In this document: positions 35,993-45,896 of the stretch, one piece after another
Numbering within the stretch: position 1 is the stretch's first letter
Layout: each line of letters opens with the position of its first letter
Assembly (NCBI RefSeq): GCF_021502655.1
Contig: NZ_JAKFFT010000005.1
Location: 1-64,000 of the forward strand
Length of the DNA stretch: 64,000 nucleotides
Direction of reading: 5' to 3'
From: Dyadobacter sp. CY347
Lineage (GTDB): Bacteria > Bacteroidota > Bacteroidia > Cytophagales > Spirosomataceae
Notes under the pieces: model-generated
What the model was told of the DNA's origin: nothing
What the model saw: only the letters and a program-made list of their open reading frames with translations
Databases searched by the model: none
Position numbers and translations under genes: made by a program

Positions 35993-37840
35993 TTAACGCG
36001 TCTTCAAAAGTGCAATCTTCCCATCCATGGTCGTAACCAGCAATTTGCGTTTCCCGACAGGCGTTATGCCGCTGACGAGTCCGTTGGAAATTTTGTGTTT
36101 CCATATCGTTTCACCGCTGCTCCGGTCAATGGCGCAAACCATTCCGGAGTTGCTGGGAACGTAAAGGATGTTATGGGTTTCGACCAAGGCGGTGGGTGAG
36201 ATCTCGTAGGGTAATTTCAATTTGGCTTTCCAGCTCAGTTCCATGGAATCGGCTTGGGTGGAAACGCCGTAAATGTCGCCGTCCATTGTTTTGACAAAGA
36301 CGAGGCTGCTATCCGAGGAAAGCCCGATCGATTCCCGCACGCGCACTGTTGGTATCTGCTTGCGCCAGATCACTTGGCCGGAAGCTGCATTGAGGGCGGT
36401 CATGTAACGGTCTGGCGCTACAATGAAGACGCGGTTGCCGGAAGCGACAGGATAAACGGCTGCTGGTGAGAACATTCTGTTGGCTGCTCCATTGTTCCAC
36501 TTCCAAACCAATGCGCCGGTTTTCAGGTCCAGCGCATAAAAGTCATTGGCCCAGCATCCGAAAAAGATCTTGCCCTGATAAATCAATGGCTTGGTCACTA
36601 CAAAGCCTTTCACGTCTTTAAAATCCCAAACGAGCTGGCCCGTTTCCAGGTTCAACGCCCGGAAATGCCCATCTGAGCCGCCCGTAAACACCTTACCGTT
36701 CGCAATGACCGGATTGGCTACAATCGGTTTTTCAGCGCTGAACTTCCATTTGAGCTTGCCGCTTTTTATATCAACGCAATAAATGTTTTTATCGCTGGAA
36801 GTAATGACAACGCTCGATCCGGATGTAGCCGGCGTGGAGTAAATTTTTCCATTCGTTTTGTATTCCCATAGTTTCTTTCCCTTTTTGTTCAGAGCAAACA
36901 ACAAGCCTTTTGTATCAGAGCACAGAATCGTGTTGTTATGCATCGTTACACCTGACCCTATATCGCTGTCATCCTGATAGTTCCATAACATTTTGACATT
37001 CTTGAACTCATCATTGACTGCGTAAGATGGGCGTGGGAATTTTTCGGTGTTTTTTGAAAATTGGTGGTCTGTTAATGTTACTTTTTTCCATTGTTTGAGG
37101 CTGTCGGAGAATGGTCTTTTTATTTCAAAAGATGCTTTTCCTTCGCTAATGGTCACAATGTTATAGCCCCCGATTTCCTCTTTTGCTCTCAGGTTAGAGC
37201 GGCCCATTACGCCGGGGATTTTCTCAAAATTGAATTCCTTGTTGCTATGCCCGTGACCGCACAGAATCAATTGCACATTGTTCTTTTTCAGTCTGTCCAA
37301 TGCGTCGTACCAGTTGTTGAGCGCTGAATCTTGTGGATAATGGTTGAGGTAAATGACAGGCATTTTTGGATCGGGCAGCTTGCTTAGCGTGCTGTCGAGC
37401 CATACCAAATGTTCCCTCGGGACCTGGCCGGGGCCCATGCGCATATTGGGCCCCGACGCTGTTCCGAGAAATGCGAAACCTTTGTGCAAAAAATAAAAAG
37501 ATTCGGCGCCAAAAATGGTTTTGAAACTATTACTCCCGCTTTCCGACCAATTGGAATCGTGATTGCCGGGAATGACATGCCACGGTTTTTGCAGACTGTC
37601 CAATATCGCTTTGGCCAGAGAGAGTTCATCATCGGAACCGAATTCCGTAATGTCGCCAGTCACAAAGACGAAATCCAATGTGGGATTGGCATTAATATCC
37701 TTCACCGTGCGCATGAGATCCTCCGCGCCCGTGGAGCCGCCGACGTGCGTGTCGCTGACAAACGCAAATTTGAAATTCTGATTTTGTCCAAAACAAAACG
37801 GGGCAATGCATAGCAGCACGCAAAACGCAAAGTATCTCAT
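35993..37840 (-). CDS. Metallophosphoesterase fused to a PQQ-like beta-propeller, secreted
   Basis: This is a two-domain exported protein of 615 residues. After signal RYFAFCVLLCIAPFCFGQ the first 270 residues are a calcineurin-like phosphoesterase with all metal motifs: FVSDTHVGG, VTGDITEFG, IPGNHDSN, YLNHYPQD and CGHGHSN. The rest is a beta-propeller of tryptophan-docking repeats (LFALNKKGKKLWEYK, IYCVDIKSGKLKWKFS, FRALNLETGQLVWDF, FYALDLKTGALVWKW, CAIDRSSGETIWKHK). PQQ binding cannot be shown; such propellers often only bind ligands. It follows SusD by 10 bp, so it belongs to SusCD locus 2 and probably removes phosphate from the imported compound. Confidence 0.88.
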   Translation of the reverse strand: MRYFAFCVLLCIAPFCFGQNQNFKFAFVSDTHVGGSTGAEDLMRTVKDINANPTLDFVFVTGDITEFGSDDELSLAKAILDSLQKPWHVIPGNHDSNWSESGSNSFKTIFGAESFYFLHKGFAFLGTASGPNMRMGPGQVPREHLVWLDSTLSKLPDPKMPVIYLNHYPQDSALNNWYDALDRLKKNNVQLILCGHGHSNKEFNFEKIPGVMGRSNLRAKEEIGGYNIVTISEGKASFEIKRPFSDSLKQWKKVTLTDHQFSKNTEKFPRPSYAVNDEFKNVKMLWNYQDDSDIGSGVTMHNNTILCSDTKGLLFALNKKGKKLWEYKTNGKIYSTPATSGSSVVITSSDKNIYCVDIKSGKLKWKFSAEKPIVANPVIANGKVFTGGSDGHFRALNLETGQLVWDFKDVKGFVVTKPLIYQGKIFFGCWANDFYALDLKTGALVWKWNNGAANRMFSPAAVYPVASGNRVFIVAPDRYMTALNAASGQVIWRKQIPTVRVRESIGLSSDSSLVFVKTMDGDIYGVSTQADSMELSWKAKLKLPYEISPTALVETHNILYVPSNSGMVCAIDRSSGETIWKHKISNGLVSGITPVGKRKLLVTTMDGKIALLKTR

Positions 37841-37850
37841 AATCTGTGAA

Positions 37851-39539
37851 TTATTCCCAACCCGGATTTTGTGTTAATGCTGATCCGGCATCCTGGTAAA
37901 GCTTGATCTGATCCAGTGGAATAGGGGTCAGGTAAACTTTCGGGCTTTCAAACAAGCGTTGTGATTCGGGTTTTGATGCAGGGATTATGTAACCTTCCGC
38001 AGCATCACCTTCAATGATCGCGTCCGTGTTCGGATAGTCGGCTTTCTTGATCCATGCGCCCCGGTTAATGTCCGGATTGGCTTTGGTGTCCGTATATTCC
38101 ATCTTCTTCCAGCGGGTCAGGTCATTTAGTCTGAAACCTTCCATCATTAACTCTACACGGCGTTCGCGACGGATTTCCCATAATAATGCAGGCACCGTTT
38201 TGTCGCGTTTGGGATCATCGTACACTTTTCCGTTCACAGCGGGTAAGCCGCCCAAAACTTCCAAAGGCGGTAAAGCAACGCCCGGACGTGCGCGTAACAT
38301 ATTCACGGAAACATCCAGATCTGCCTGAACCATTGCACCCAATTCCGCCGAAGCTTCGGCATAATTGATCAAAACTTCTCCATAGCGGATCACGGGGCCG
38401 TCGGTCTGGTTCAGCGAACCGCTTCCTTCGGGCAATTCTTTGGTTTCTTCGTTGAGGAATTTCAATGTGGCGTAACCGCTAGAAGCTGCATTAGGCGCAT
38501 ATTTGCTCACACGTAAGGCATCCACGAATGTAGAGGTAATGCGCGGATCGCGGTTTGTCATCACATTTTTGATCGTTTTGTCACCCAAATACAGCGGTGA
38601 AACAGCGATAGGCAATCCGTCTTTTGACAAATAACTTTCAATAGCACTTTTAGACGCCCCGGATTGCGGTTCCTTGTTGTTATAGCTGTTCAAACTGTGC
38701 GTAAGCTGGCCCGTTTCATATTTTCTATACAAGATCATTTCTTTTGAACCAGCCAATGTAATCGACGAAAACAACGAGCGGTAATTTTCTGCAATAGAAT
38801 AACGGCCAGATTTAATGACTTCATTAGCAGCCCATTTGGCAGCTTCCAGATACGTCTTCGCCCGAGCCTGATCGATGTTATGGTATTTAAGATATGTTCC
38901 TTCAAACAAAAACACGCGCGACATGAAGGCCAGAACTACCGATTTATTTACAGTCAAGCCCTTTTCACCATCATCTGCACGGACGTTTGTGGCGGCAAAC
39001 TGGAAATCTTCGAGAACCTTGTCCATCACCTCTGTACGCGGCTGCCTCGGCTTGTAAAGCCCGGCTACATCGGTTTCTGCCAGAGCCTTATCATAAAAAG
39101 GCACATCGCCGTAAGTGCGCACCAGATCGTGGTATTCCATGGCCCTGAAAAACCGAGCGATCCCCGACCAATGCGCAATGGCTTCCTGCTCCATAGGCAC
39201 TGTCTGAATGCGGTCCAGGAATAAATTCGCCTTCCTGACCCACGTAAACGTCCATGTTGTGGAAGTCGCCGGAACGTTTTTCGTGAACTGCGTAGGGCTT
39301 AATGGTGCAAAATCATCATTCAATGTTTGTCCGGTAAAGTATCTGCCGAACGTGAAACCTGAGCCATAAGCAGCAAAATAATTTGGATAAAATCCCCAGG
39401 CAAAGGTTCTTACATTCTTTTCATTGGTCCAGTAACTGTCATCCGTGAGCGCATCCTGCGGCTCGCGGGTGAGGAAATCTTCCTTACATCCCGTTATAGC
39501 AAGCAGCGAAATGGAAAGGATGAGAAATATCTTTTTCAT
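37851..39539 (-). CDS. RagB/SusD family nutrient-uptake outer-membrane lipoprotein (locus 2)
   Basis: This is the surface ligand-binding partner of the SusC at 39558. It has 562 residues, lipobox LLAITGC, then KEDFLTREPQDALTDDSYW, a standard SusD start. The conserved helix ARFFRAMEYHDLVRTYGDVPFYD and the C-terminal block LLWEIRRERRVELMMEGFRLNDLTRWKKME are present, and the tail TPIPLDQIKLYQ...LTQNPGWE closes the fold. It is 18 bp after SusC and 10 bp before the phosphoesterase-propeller gene. The ligand is unknown; the phosphoesterase partner hints at a phosphorylated or nucleotide-like compound. Confidence 0.95.
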   Translation of the reverse strand: MKKIFLILSISLLAITGCKEDFLTREPQDALTDDSYWTNEKNVRTFAWGFYPNYFAAYGSGFTFGRYFTGQTLNDDFAPLSPTQFTKNVPATSTTWTFTWVRKANLFLDRIQTVPMEQEAIAHWSGIARFFRAMEYHDLVRTYGDVPFYDKALAETDVAGLYKPRQPRTEVMDKVLEDFQFAATNVRADDGEKGLTVNKSVVLAFMSRVFLFEGTYLKYHNIDQARAKTYLEAAKWAANEVIKSGRYSIAENYRSLFSSITLAGSKEMILYRKYETGQLTHSLNSYNNKEPQSGASKSAIESYLSKDGLPIAVSPLYLGDKTIKNVMTNRDPRITSTFVDALRVSKYAPNAASSGYATLKFLNEETKELPEGSGSLNQTDGPVIRYGEVLINYAEASAELGAMVQADLDVSVNMLRARPGVALPPLEVLGGLPAVNGKVYDDPKRDKTVPALLWEIRRERRVELMMEGFRLNDLTRWKKMEYTDTKANPDINRGAWIKKADYPNTDAIIEGDAAEGYIIPASKPESQRLFESPKVYLTPIPLDQIKLYQDAGSALTQNPGWE

Positions 39540-39557
39540 AATGACTGTGTTTTTAAA

Positions 39558-42500
39558 TTAGAATGTAAGTTGAAGACCCATCGAAACACTTCGGCGATAA
39601 GGATAAACCCGTCCGAAAGTCGCACGATCGATCGTAGAATTGCGGAAATCCACTTCGGGATCGATTGGAATGTCGAGGTTGTCGAATTCAAATAAATTCT
39701 CTCCGTTCACGTATATCCGCAGGTTCTGCATCTTGATCTTCTGCGTCAGCCTTGTTGGCAGTCGGTAACCAAAATTCATACTCTTCATTCTGAGGTAAGA
39801 CATATCGAGCAGATATTTGTCCTGGATCAGGAAGTTCTGCGTGTTGTTGGATTGTCCGGTGTTGGTCGGGCGCGGGTAAAAGGCATCCTGCCGGTCGGGT
39901 GTCCAGTAGTCCATCTGGTGCGCGTACATGGCATCATTCGGATTGTTTCCGGGGATAAAAATAGAGCCGGAAGCCCACAGATCGCGTTTGCCTACGCCTT
40001 GCATGAACACATTCAAATCAAAGCCTTTCCAATCGGCGCCGAGGCGGATTCCGTATTGATAGCGGGGCGTGGAATTTCCGATCAATTTCAAATCACCGTG
40101 ATCGTCCAGGCTGCTGCTGCCTGTGAAAATTGTTCCGTCGCCATTCAGGTCTTTGTATTTAATGTCACCCGGGCCGTAGAAAAATGTTCCTGCTTCGTGC
40201 TTGGTCTGGTTAGGAATGCCATCTTTCAGAATGTAATGACCGGCGGCGTCTGTGATCAGCGAGCCATCTGTGTTTTGCTGAAAATCGTCATTTCTGAAAA
40301 AACGGTCCGTTTCATAACCCCAGATCTCGCCCAGAATTTTGCCCTTGTAATTTCCGTTGACCAGATTTCCGTCAAACTTCGTAATCTTTTCTTTGAAATC
40401 AGACAATGATAAACCTACACTGAAATTGAAGCCACTCGCCAGACTTTGCCGCCAATCGAGCGCGATTTCCCACCCTGTTGTCTGCATTTGACCATAATTC
40501 CTTCTTGGAGGCGTTGCGCCGAAGCTGCTCGGAAGCACAATTCCGCCTGTGATCATATCGCTTGTGGTGCGTTGATACCAGTCGTACGTAACGGCCAGAC
40601 GGTTGTTGAAAAGGCTTGCGTCCAGACCGAGATCTAGCGTGCTGATCTTCTCCCACGTAAGCGCAGGCGGCACGAGCGAGGGCGTCGCCACAGTAACCAT
40701 ATTGCTCGTCCCGATCCACCAGTTTGAGGCAGAGGATGCCATAGTAGGACGGAACGTGGTGCTGCCCACATCCGTATTCCCCAATGATCCCCAAGATCCG
40801 CGGATTTTCAGGTTGTCAAGCACCGGTTTGCTGAATGACATAAATGGCTCGGCTGTAAGCACATATCCTGCGGAAACGGATGGGAAAAATGCCCATTGAC
40901 TATTGTTTGGGAAGAATGATGAGCCATCGTAACGACCATTGACTTCGAACAAAAACTTATCGTTAAATGTATAGTTGATCCGACCGAAATAACCCTGCGT
41001 AGCCCAATGTCCTCTGAATCCATCCACATATTGATCGCCCGTGGCAAGCGGCAACTCTCCGTGGGTTTGATCCAGTAAACCGCGTCTTTCGGAAGATTGG
41101 CCCCATCTTTTGAACAAATCCAGGTCCATCCCCGCCAGGAATTTAAGCGAATGCTTTTCCACGTCTTTGGAATAAGTGGCGAATGCTTTGAAAGTGTGCA
41201 TTTCATTCCAGTTGGAATTGTACTTTACGCGGTCGTAAGTGGCAGCAGTGTAAGGTTCGTATTTCAAAGGCACACCGTTCCATTGGTTCCAGGCCGTAAC
41301 GGTTCCGCCGACTTCGCGAATGTGGTCATTGGTGTTCGAATAGGTGTAATTGGCATCGATAGTAAAGTCTTTTGCCAGTTTGAACTGTCCGCCAACTGTT
41401 GCCCGGATGAAATTGGAAGTATAATTGATCATATTGGCCTGCTGAACCTCCGTTACCACATTTCGGAACGGCTTGCCTTCGTAAGTGCCATATGGGTAAA
41501 CCGAATGCCAGCGATACAGATAGTAAAGCGGGTCATAAGTTGTTCCGCCGAAAGAGAATGGACTTTCCGCTACATTTTTGGAGAGTAACAGTTTGGCGTT
41601 CAGGCTAAACCATTTGTTCAGATCAGAATTAATGCTGAATGTGCCGCTATAACGTTTGAAAAGGTCTGTTTTCTCTTTCAAAACCCCTTCCTGGCCCATA
41701 TAACCGAGGCTTACATTATAGCCGGTCTTATCATTTCCGCCTGTAAAGCCCAGATTATGATTGCTTTGCGGCGCCCACTTGCGCATATACATGTCGCCCG
41801 CATCCCAGGGGCGATAGAAATATAGCCGACCGTCCTTGATCTCGAAATCGCGACCGAGCACCATTTCGTTACCCAACTCCTGGCCGCCGTATTGCGCTTC
41901 CCAATCCCTGATTTTCTGAATGCTTTCGTCGGTAAAATACATCCCAACCGTTCCAAATGTGGTTGCCGAAGGGTTATTACGTTTGGCAGCGAGCAATGCA
42001 TATTCAGGTCCGTCCGCTGCGGGAGCGAGTTTAGGCGTATTTGTAGGTGTGGTTTGTGAAAAATTTGCAGAGTAAGAAATTTGATTTCTTGTATTCTTTT
42101 TGCCTGATTTTGAAGTGATTAGAACAACGCCCCAGGCTGCGCGACTTCCGTAAATGGACGTCGAAGCTGCGTCTTTCAGGACCGAAATGGATTGAATGTC
42201 GTCCGGATTAACGAGTAGCAAACTCTGAATTTCCACGTTATCCAGCAAAATAAGCGGCTGCGCGCCGTTGCCGGCATTCAGCGAGCCAACCATTCCGCGG
42301 AGACGGATCTGCGGGCTGCTGCCCAGATCGCCGGTTGTTGTGGTAATCGTCAAACCCGGGACTGCTCCCTGCAATGCCCGGCCAACGTCGGTTACTGGCC
42401 TGGATTGCATCGTTTTATCGACATCAACCGTGCTGACCGCGCCAGTCAGGTTGGCTTTTTTCTGCGTTCCATAACCCACAACGACAACTTCGCTGAGGCT

Positions 42501-43166
42501 TTTTGTGTCTTCTTTTAATGCGATAGTGAGGTTTGTGTTATTGCCAACCGGCACTTCCCTGGATTGAAAACCAATGTAAGAGAAGATCAGGATATCTGAT
42601 TCTGAGTCTACATTGATTTTGAAATTCCCGTTTTCGTCTGTTAAAGAGCCATCCGAAGTTCCTTTTACCAGCACACTCACACCGGGTAAGGGGCTGTTTT
42701 CAGAATCAGTGACCTGGCCTTTTACAGTAATGTTCCTTCGCACATTTGCAGAAGGCGTTTGCGCTGGTGTTAATGGCCGGTTTGTGAGACTTTCCAATGC
42801 GGCCGGCTGCTCTTTGGTTTTGAAAATCACAATGCTTTCCTCCGCTTCCCGGAACGAATAATGCGTGTTTTCCAGCACCGTTTCCAGCACTTCCTTCACC
42901 GTAGTTTCCTGAAAATGATTGCTGTGGACCTTTACCTTTCTGACTTCTTTGTTATTGTAGGAAAAGTCTATATCACTTGCATGGCTAATTTTCTCAATCG
43001 CCTTTTCGAGTGATACATCCTGGAAGCTGACCGTAACTTTTTTGCTCATAAGGCGCTGGCTGTAAGCATTTTCTGCCAGCAATGTTCCCGCCGTGGTAAC
43101 CAGCACACCCAACGCGATCAATCCGGCCCTCATGACTGTGACTAGTTTAGTAGTTGTTCTTTTCAT
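39558..43166 (-). CDS. SusC/RagA TonB-linked outer-membrane transporter with STN domain (locus 2)
   Basis: This is a TonB-dependent transporter of 1202 residues. Its signal ends near TAGTLLAENAYSQ. The STN domain (KKVTVSFQDVSLEKAIEKIS, then VKVHSNHFQETTVKEVLETVL) precedes the carboxypeptidase-like fold (KGQVTDSENSPLPGVSVLVKGT), the plug (LSEVVVVGYGTQKKANLTGAVS), and the barrel ending RRSVSMGLQLTF. The presence of STN fits the adjoining ECF/FecR pair, which lies just 30 bp upstream on the same strand. The family is certain. The transported molecule cannot be predicted from the barrel. Confidence 0.95.
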   Translation of the reverse strand: MKRTTTKLVTVMRAGLIALGVLVTTAGTLLAENAYSQRLMSKKVTVSFQDVSLEKAIEKISHASDIDFSYNNKEVRKVKVHSNHFQETTVKEVLETVLENTHYSFREAEESIVIFKTKEQPAALESLTNRPLTPAQTPSANVRRNITVKGQVTDSENSPLPGVSVLVKGTSDGSLTDENGNFKINVDSESDILIFSYIGFQSREVPVGNNTNLTIALKEDTKSLSEVVVVGYGTQKKANLTGAVSTVDVDKTMQSRPVTDVGRALQGAVPGLTITTTTGDLGSSPQIRLRGMVGSLNAGNGAQPLILLDNVEIQSLLLVNPDDIQSISVLKDAASTSIYGSRAAWGVVLITSKSGKKNTRNQISYSANFSQTTPTNTPKLAPAADGPEYALLAAKRNNPSATTFGTVGMYFTDESIQKIRDWEAQYGGQELGNEMVLGRDFEIKDGRLYFYRPWDAGDMYMRKWAPQSNHNLGFTGGNDKTGYNVSLGYMGQEGVLKEKTDLFKRYSGTFSINSDLNKWFSLNAKLLLSKNVAESPFSFGGTTYDPLYYLYRWHSVYPYGTYEGKPFRNVVTEVQQANMINYTSNFIRATVGGQFKLAKDFTIDANYTYSNTNDHIREVGGTVTAWNQWNGVPLKYEPYTAATYDRVKYNSNWNEMHTFKAFATYSKDVEKHSLKFLAGMDLDLFKRWGQSSERRGLLDQTHGELPLATGDQYVDGFRGHWATQGYFGRINYTFNDKFLFEVNGRYDGSSFFPNNSQWAFFPSVSAGYVLTAEPFMSFSKPVLDNLKIRGSWGSLGNTDVGSTTFRPTMASSASNWWIGTSNMVTVATPSLVPPALTWEKISTLDLGLDASLFNNRLAVTYDWYQRTTSDMITGGIVLPSSFGATPPRRNYGQMQTTGWEIALDWRQSLASGFNFSVGLSLSDFKEKITKFDGNLVNGNYKGKILGEIWGYETDRFFRNDDFQQNTDGSLITDAAGHYILKDGIPNQTKHEAGTFFYGPGDIKYKDLNGDGTIFTGSSSLDDHGDLKLIGNSTPRYQYGIRLGADWKGFDLNVFMQGVGKRDLWASGSIFIPGNNPNDAMYAHQMDYWTPDRQDAFYPRPTNTGQSNNTQNFLIQDKYLLDMSYLRMKSMNFGYRLPTRLTQKIKMQNLRIYVNGENLFEFDNLDIPIDPEVDFRNSTIDRATFGRVYPYRRSVSMGLQLTF

Positions 43167-43196
43167 AAAATAGCTAGGTATAGTAAATCTTCATTC

Positions 43197-44084
43197 TCAC
43201 TGACAGCCTTCTCCGCTTACGATCACCTCCTTTCCATTGATTTCGTAGCGGATCGGCTGAATTTCACTGACCAGATCCATCACACTTTCCAGGCTCTGGT
43301 GTGTGCTGAAACGAATGCTGTTTTCGCATTCTTTAAATTTTTGCCTATCAAAGTGAATGCTCACCCGATAGGCATTTTCCACAGCTAATATCAAATCTTC
43401 AAATCGCACCGACTTTAATATCACATTCCCCGATTTCCAATCGACCGTCTCAGTCGCTTCCACCAGCGTTTCTTGCTCATTTCCACTGATTTTATCAAAA
43501 ACCACTTCCTGATCTTTTTCCAGAAGCGCAAGCGGCTCGGCACCCCGGGAAACGGCCACCTTCCCGCTCACGACTGTCACAATTTCGTGTGTCAGTTCCT
43601 GATAAGCTTTCACCCGGAACGACGTGCCGAGGACCCGCGTGTCCAAATGGGAACTGTGCACCGTGAAGGGCGCCGTTGTGTCCCGCTTAACCTGAAAAAA
43701 TCCTTCTCCTTCTTCCAAATACACTTCCCGGGTTTCACCGAAAGTTGCAGGATATTTAAATATGCTCGCTGCATTAAGCCATACATGCGAGCCGTCCGGC
43801 AGGGTTACTTCCCGCGTTTCGCCGGTCGGAACAGTGATGGTGATCATTTCCTCAACACCGGCATTATTTTTAAAAAACTGGTAAATTCCTGCGGCCGAAA
43901 GCATTATAAACGCTAGGGAAGCAGCAACGGCATACCAATTTCGCCAGATGAGTTTTCGGTCTTTGTCAAATTTTAACGTCTTATCGATCCGGGATTTGAT
44001 TTCGTCCGCGTTCGGTTTCAAATGATTCTGATCGTCCGAAGGCGGTTCCAGTCCAAGGCTTTTATAGAGGTCGTCAATGTCCAT
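43197..44084 (-). CDS. FecR-family anti-sigma factor (locus 2)
   Basis: This is the membrane signal relay between SusC2 and its sigma factor. It has 295 residues from ATG 44084 (the open frame upstream to 44126 overlaps a likely leader). It has a cytoplasmic N-terminal region, one membrane helix (WYAVAASLAFIMLSAAGIYQF), the FecR domain (TVPTGETREVTLPDGSHVWLNAASIFKYP is the conserved start, cited for its TLPDGS core), and a C-terminal DUF4974-like domain (ENAYRVSIHFDRQKFKECENS). It sits between the sigma factor gene and SusC, like locus 1. Confidence 0.95.
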   Translation of the reverse strand: MDIDDLYKSLGLEPPSDDQNHLKPNADEIKSRIDKTLKFDKDRKLIWRNWYAVAASLAFIMLSAAGIYQFFKNNAGVEEMITITVPTGETREVTLPDGSHVWLNAASIFKYPATFGETREVYLEEGEGFFQVKRDTTAPFTVHSSHLDTRVLGTSFRVKAYQELTHEIVTVVSGKVAVSRGAEPLALLEKDQEVVFDKISGNEQETLVEATETVDWKSGNVILKSVRFEDLILAVENAYRVSIHFDRQKFKECENSIRFSTHQSLESVMDLVSEIQPIRYEINGKEVIVSGEGCQ

Positions 44085-44190
44085 TGAGTGCGGTTTTTTA
44101 ATGTTCCTTCGCGAAGTAAGGACCATAATGGGTGCTTATCAATGACATGACGGATCAGCCGGAAGCCGGTACTATGGACCAGCAAAAAAA

Positions 44191-44736
44191 TTATAGATGC
44201 AGTTCTTTCAGCCGGAGACGACGGATCGCATTACTGATCTGATTTTTGACTGTTTGGGGAGATAGGGAGAGTTTTTGGGCTATTTCAGTTGTAGACAGAT
44301 GTTCCTGCCGGCTTAGCAAAAATATTTTTTTCATATCCGAAGGCAGGTTTTCCACTTCGGCCATCAGCTGCTTTTCAATGTCATCGGAAGCAACCACGTC
44401 GAAAAACTGGTTTTCAGTGATCGTTGTGTTATCGATAATGTCCTGCTGCACAAGGAGTTGAAAGGCAGTTTTCCGGCTCAGGTCGATCAGCCGGTTTTTC
44501 AGCATGGTATGAAGATATCCGATAAAAGTGCTGTGAATGGTAATTTCCTGCCGCTTGTTCCAGATTTCTACGAACAAGTCGTGCACCAGATCTTCGGCGA
44601 GCGGCGCATTGTGCAGTTTTTTGAAGCCAATGTCATAAATCACTTTCCAATAACGCACATACAGCTCATTGAAGGCATTCCTGTCATCCGCATCCTTTAA
44701 CAGATTCATTAACGCTATGTCTGATAAATCCTTCAA
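44191..44736 (-). CDS. RNA polymerase ECF sigma-70 factor (locus 2)
   Basis: This is an ECF sigma factor of 181 residues, FecI-like group, expected to transcribe the locus-2 operon. Translation appears to begin at TTG 44736, because no upstream ATG exists in frame and the N terminus KDLSDIALMNLLKDADDRNAF fits region 1.2/2; an internal ATG at 44709 would lose these residues. Region 2 (LVHDLFVEIWNKRQEI) and region 4 (LPSDMKKIFLLSRQEHLSTTEIAQKL, then SPQTVKNQISNAIRRLR) are intact. It is divergent from the bestrophin gene across 141 bp. Confidence 0.93.
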   Translation of the reverse strand: MKDLSDIALMNLLKDADDRNAFNELYVRYWKVIYDIGFKKLHNAPLAEDLVHDLFVEIWNKRQEITIHSTFIGYLHTMLKNRLIDLSRKTAFQLLVQQDIIDNTTITENQFFDVVASDDIEKQLMAEVENLPSDMKKIFLLSRQEHLSTTEIAQKLSLSPQTVKNQISNAIRRLRLKELHL

Positions 44737-44877
44737 ATGGTTATTGCGGATGATGAAGTAAGTGTTCAGGAAAAGAGGCCTCTAACTTATGCAAAATGAT
44801 CGCATGTTACAAACTGTCTTTCGCCGAAAACCTGTATTTTTATCGCATTCACTCACCTTCAACATGGCCGTTTTTAT

Positions 44878-45876
44878 ATGTATGTAAATCGCTACCTGTC
44901 CCCGCTTATTGTTTATTACTACTCCTGGCGAATGGTGCTCTTTTCACTCTTCACAGGCTCCATGGCTATTTTCGTGTACACATATATGGACTGGAAATGG
45001 GTTGCTATCCCTTGGTTACCAGTGTCTTTGATCGGTACAGCCACCGCTTTTTTTGTAGGTTTTAAAAACAATCAATCTTACGACCGCAGCTGGGAAGCAC
45101 GCAAGATCTGGGGCAGCATTACCAACCATAGCCGCTCATTCGGAGCGGCGTTACGGGCTTTCGCTGCGGAAGAGAATCCGGATGTAACGGATGAATGTGA
45201 TGAAGTTAAGGTTATGATCCATCGCCACATTGCCTGGCTGTATGCCTTGAAAAACGCTATGGCGCAGCGCACAAGCTGGGAACACAAGGACCGAGCGAGC
45301 AAGCGCCAGCGTGAAGCGCTGCACGGAAAGCAAACGCCCTGTGAGGTTGAAATCGAGAAATATCTGGCTGATAATGAGTATGATGGACTTAAAGGCAAGA
45401 AGAATCTGGCAACACAAATATTGGATAAACAATCCCAGCACCTGGCCAGGATGAGGCAGTCGGGTAGGGTGGATGCTTACCAGCACGTGGCCTTGCAGAG
45501 TCTTATTTCGAGCTTGTATGACGAACAGGGAAAAAGCGAACGGATCAAAAACACGCCTTTTCCCCGTCAGTATGCGACGACGTCCAATTTGTTTATTTTC
45601 GTTTTCATGACATTGCTTCCTTTTGGGTTGCTGCCGCAATTTGTGGAGCTGGGAGAGCGGTATATGATGTTGCTGATTCCGTTTAATATGATCGTTTCCT
45701 GGGTTTTTATGTTCATGGAATACGTAGGCGACATCAGCGAAAATCCTTTTGAAGGCCTGCTGAACGACATTCCCGTCGGCACCATTGTCCGCAACATTGA
45801 AATAGATTTGATGGACATGCTCGAAGACGAGCGGACCCCTGAGAAATTGCAGCCTTATTTTGGAGCATTGTTTTAA
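44878..45876 (+). CDS. Bestrophin-family anion channel
   Basis: This is a 332-residue membrane channel of the bestrophin/UPF0187 family, which forms pentameric chloride (or other small-ion) channels. Conserved features: the first helix SPLIVYYYSWRMVLFSLFTG; the cytoplasmic turn VGFKNNQSYDRSWEARKIWGSI, typical of the family (N-x-x-x-x-R-x-x-E-A-R); paired helices around LFIFVFMTLLPFGLLP; and the C-terminal FMEYVGDISENPFEGLLNDIP, which resembles the calcium-clasp/neck region. It is a single gene with a 20-bp gap to a convergent neighbour. Confidence 0.9.
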   Translation: MYVNRYLSPLIVYYYSWRMVLFSLFTGSMAIFVYTYMDWKWVAIPWLPVSLIGTATAFFVGFKNNQSYDRSWEARKIWGSITNHSRSFGAALRAFAAEENPDVTDECDEVKVMIHRHIAWLYALKNAMAQRTSWEHKDRASKRQREALHGKQTPCEVEIEKYLADNEYDGLKGKKNLATQILDKQSQHLARMRQSGRVDAYQHVALQSLISSLYDEQGKSERIKNTPFPRQYATTSNLFIFVFMTLLPFGLLPQFVELGERYMMLLIPFNMIVSWVFMFMEYVGDISENPFEGLLNDIPVGTIVRNIEIDLMDMLEDERTPEKLQPYFGALF

Positions 45877-45896
45877 AAAATGCCTTTCAAAAGATC

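Noticed and set aside
35993..37840. Reading the propeller of the phosphoesterase fusion as an alcohol dehydrogenase
   Set aside because: Only the tryptophan-docking repeats are visible; the catalytic Asp and Ca-binding features of quinoprotein alcohol dehydrogenases are not evident.
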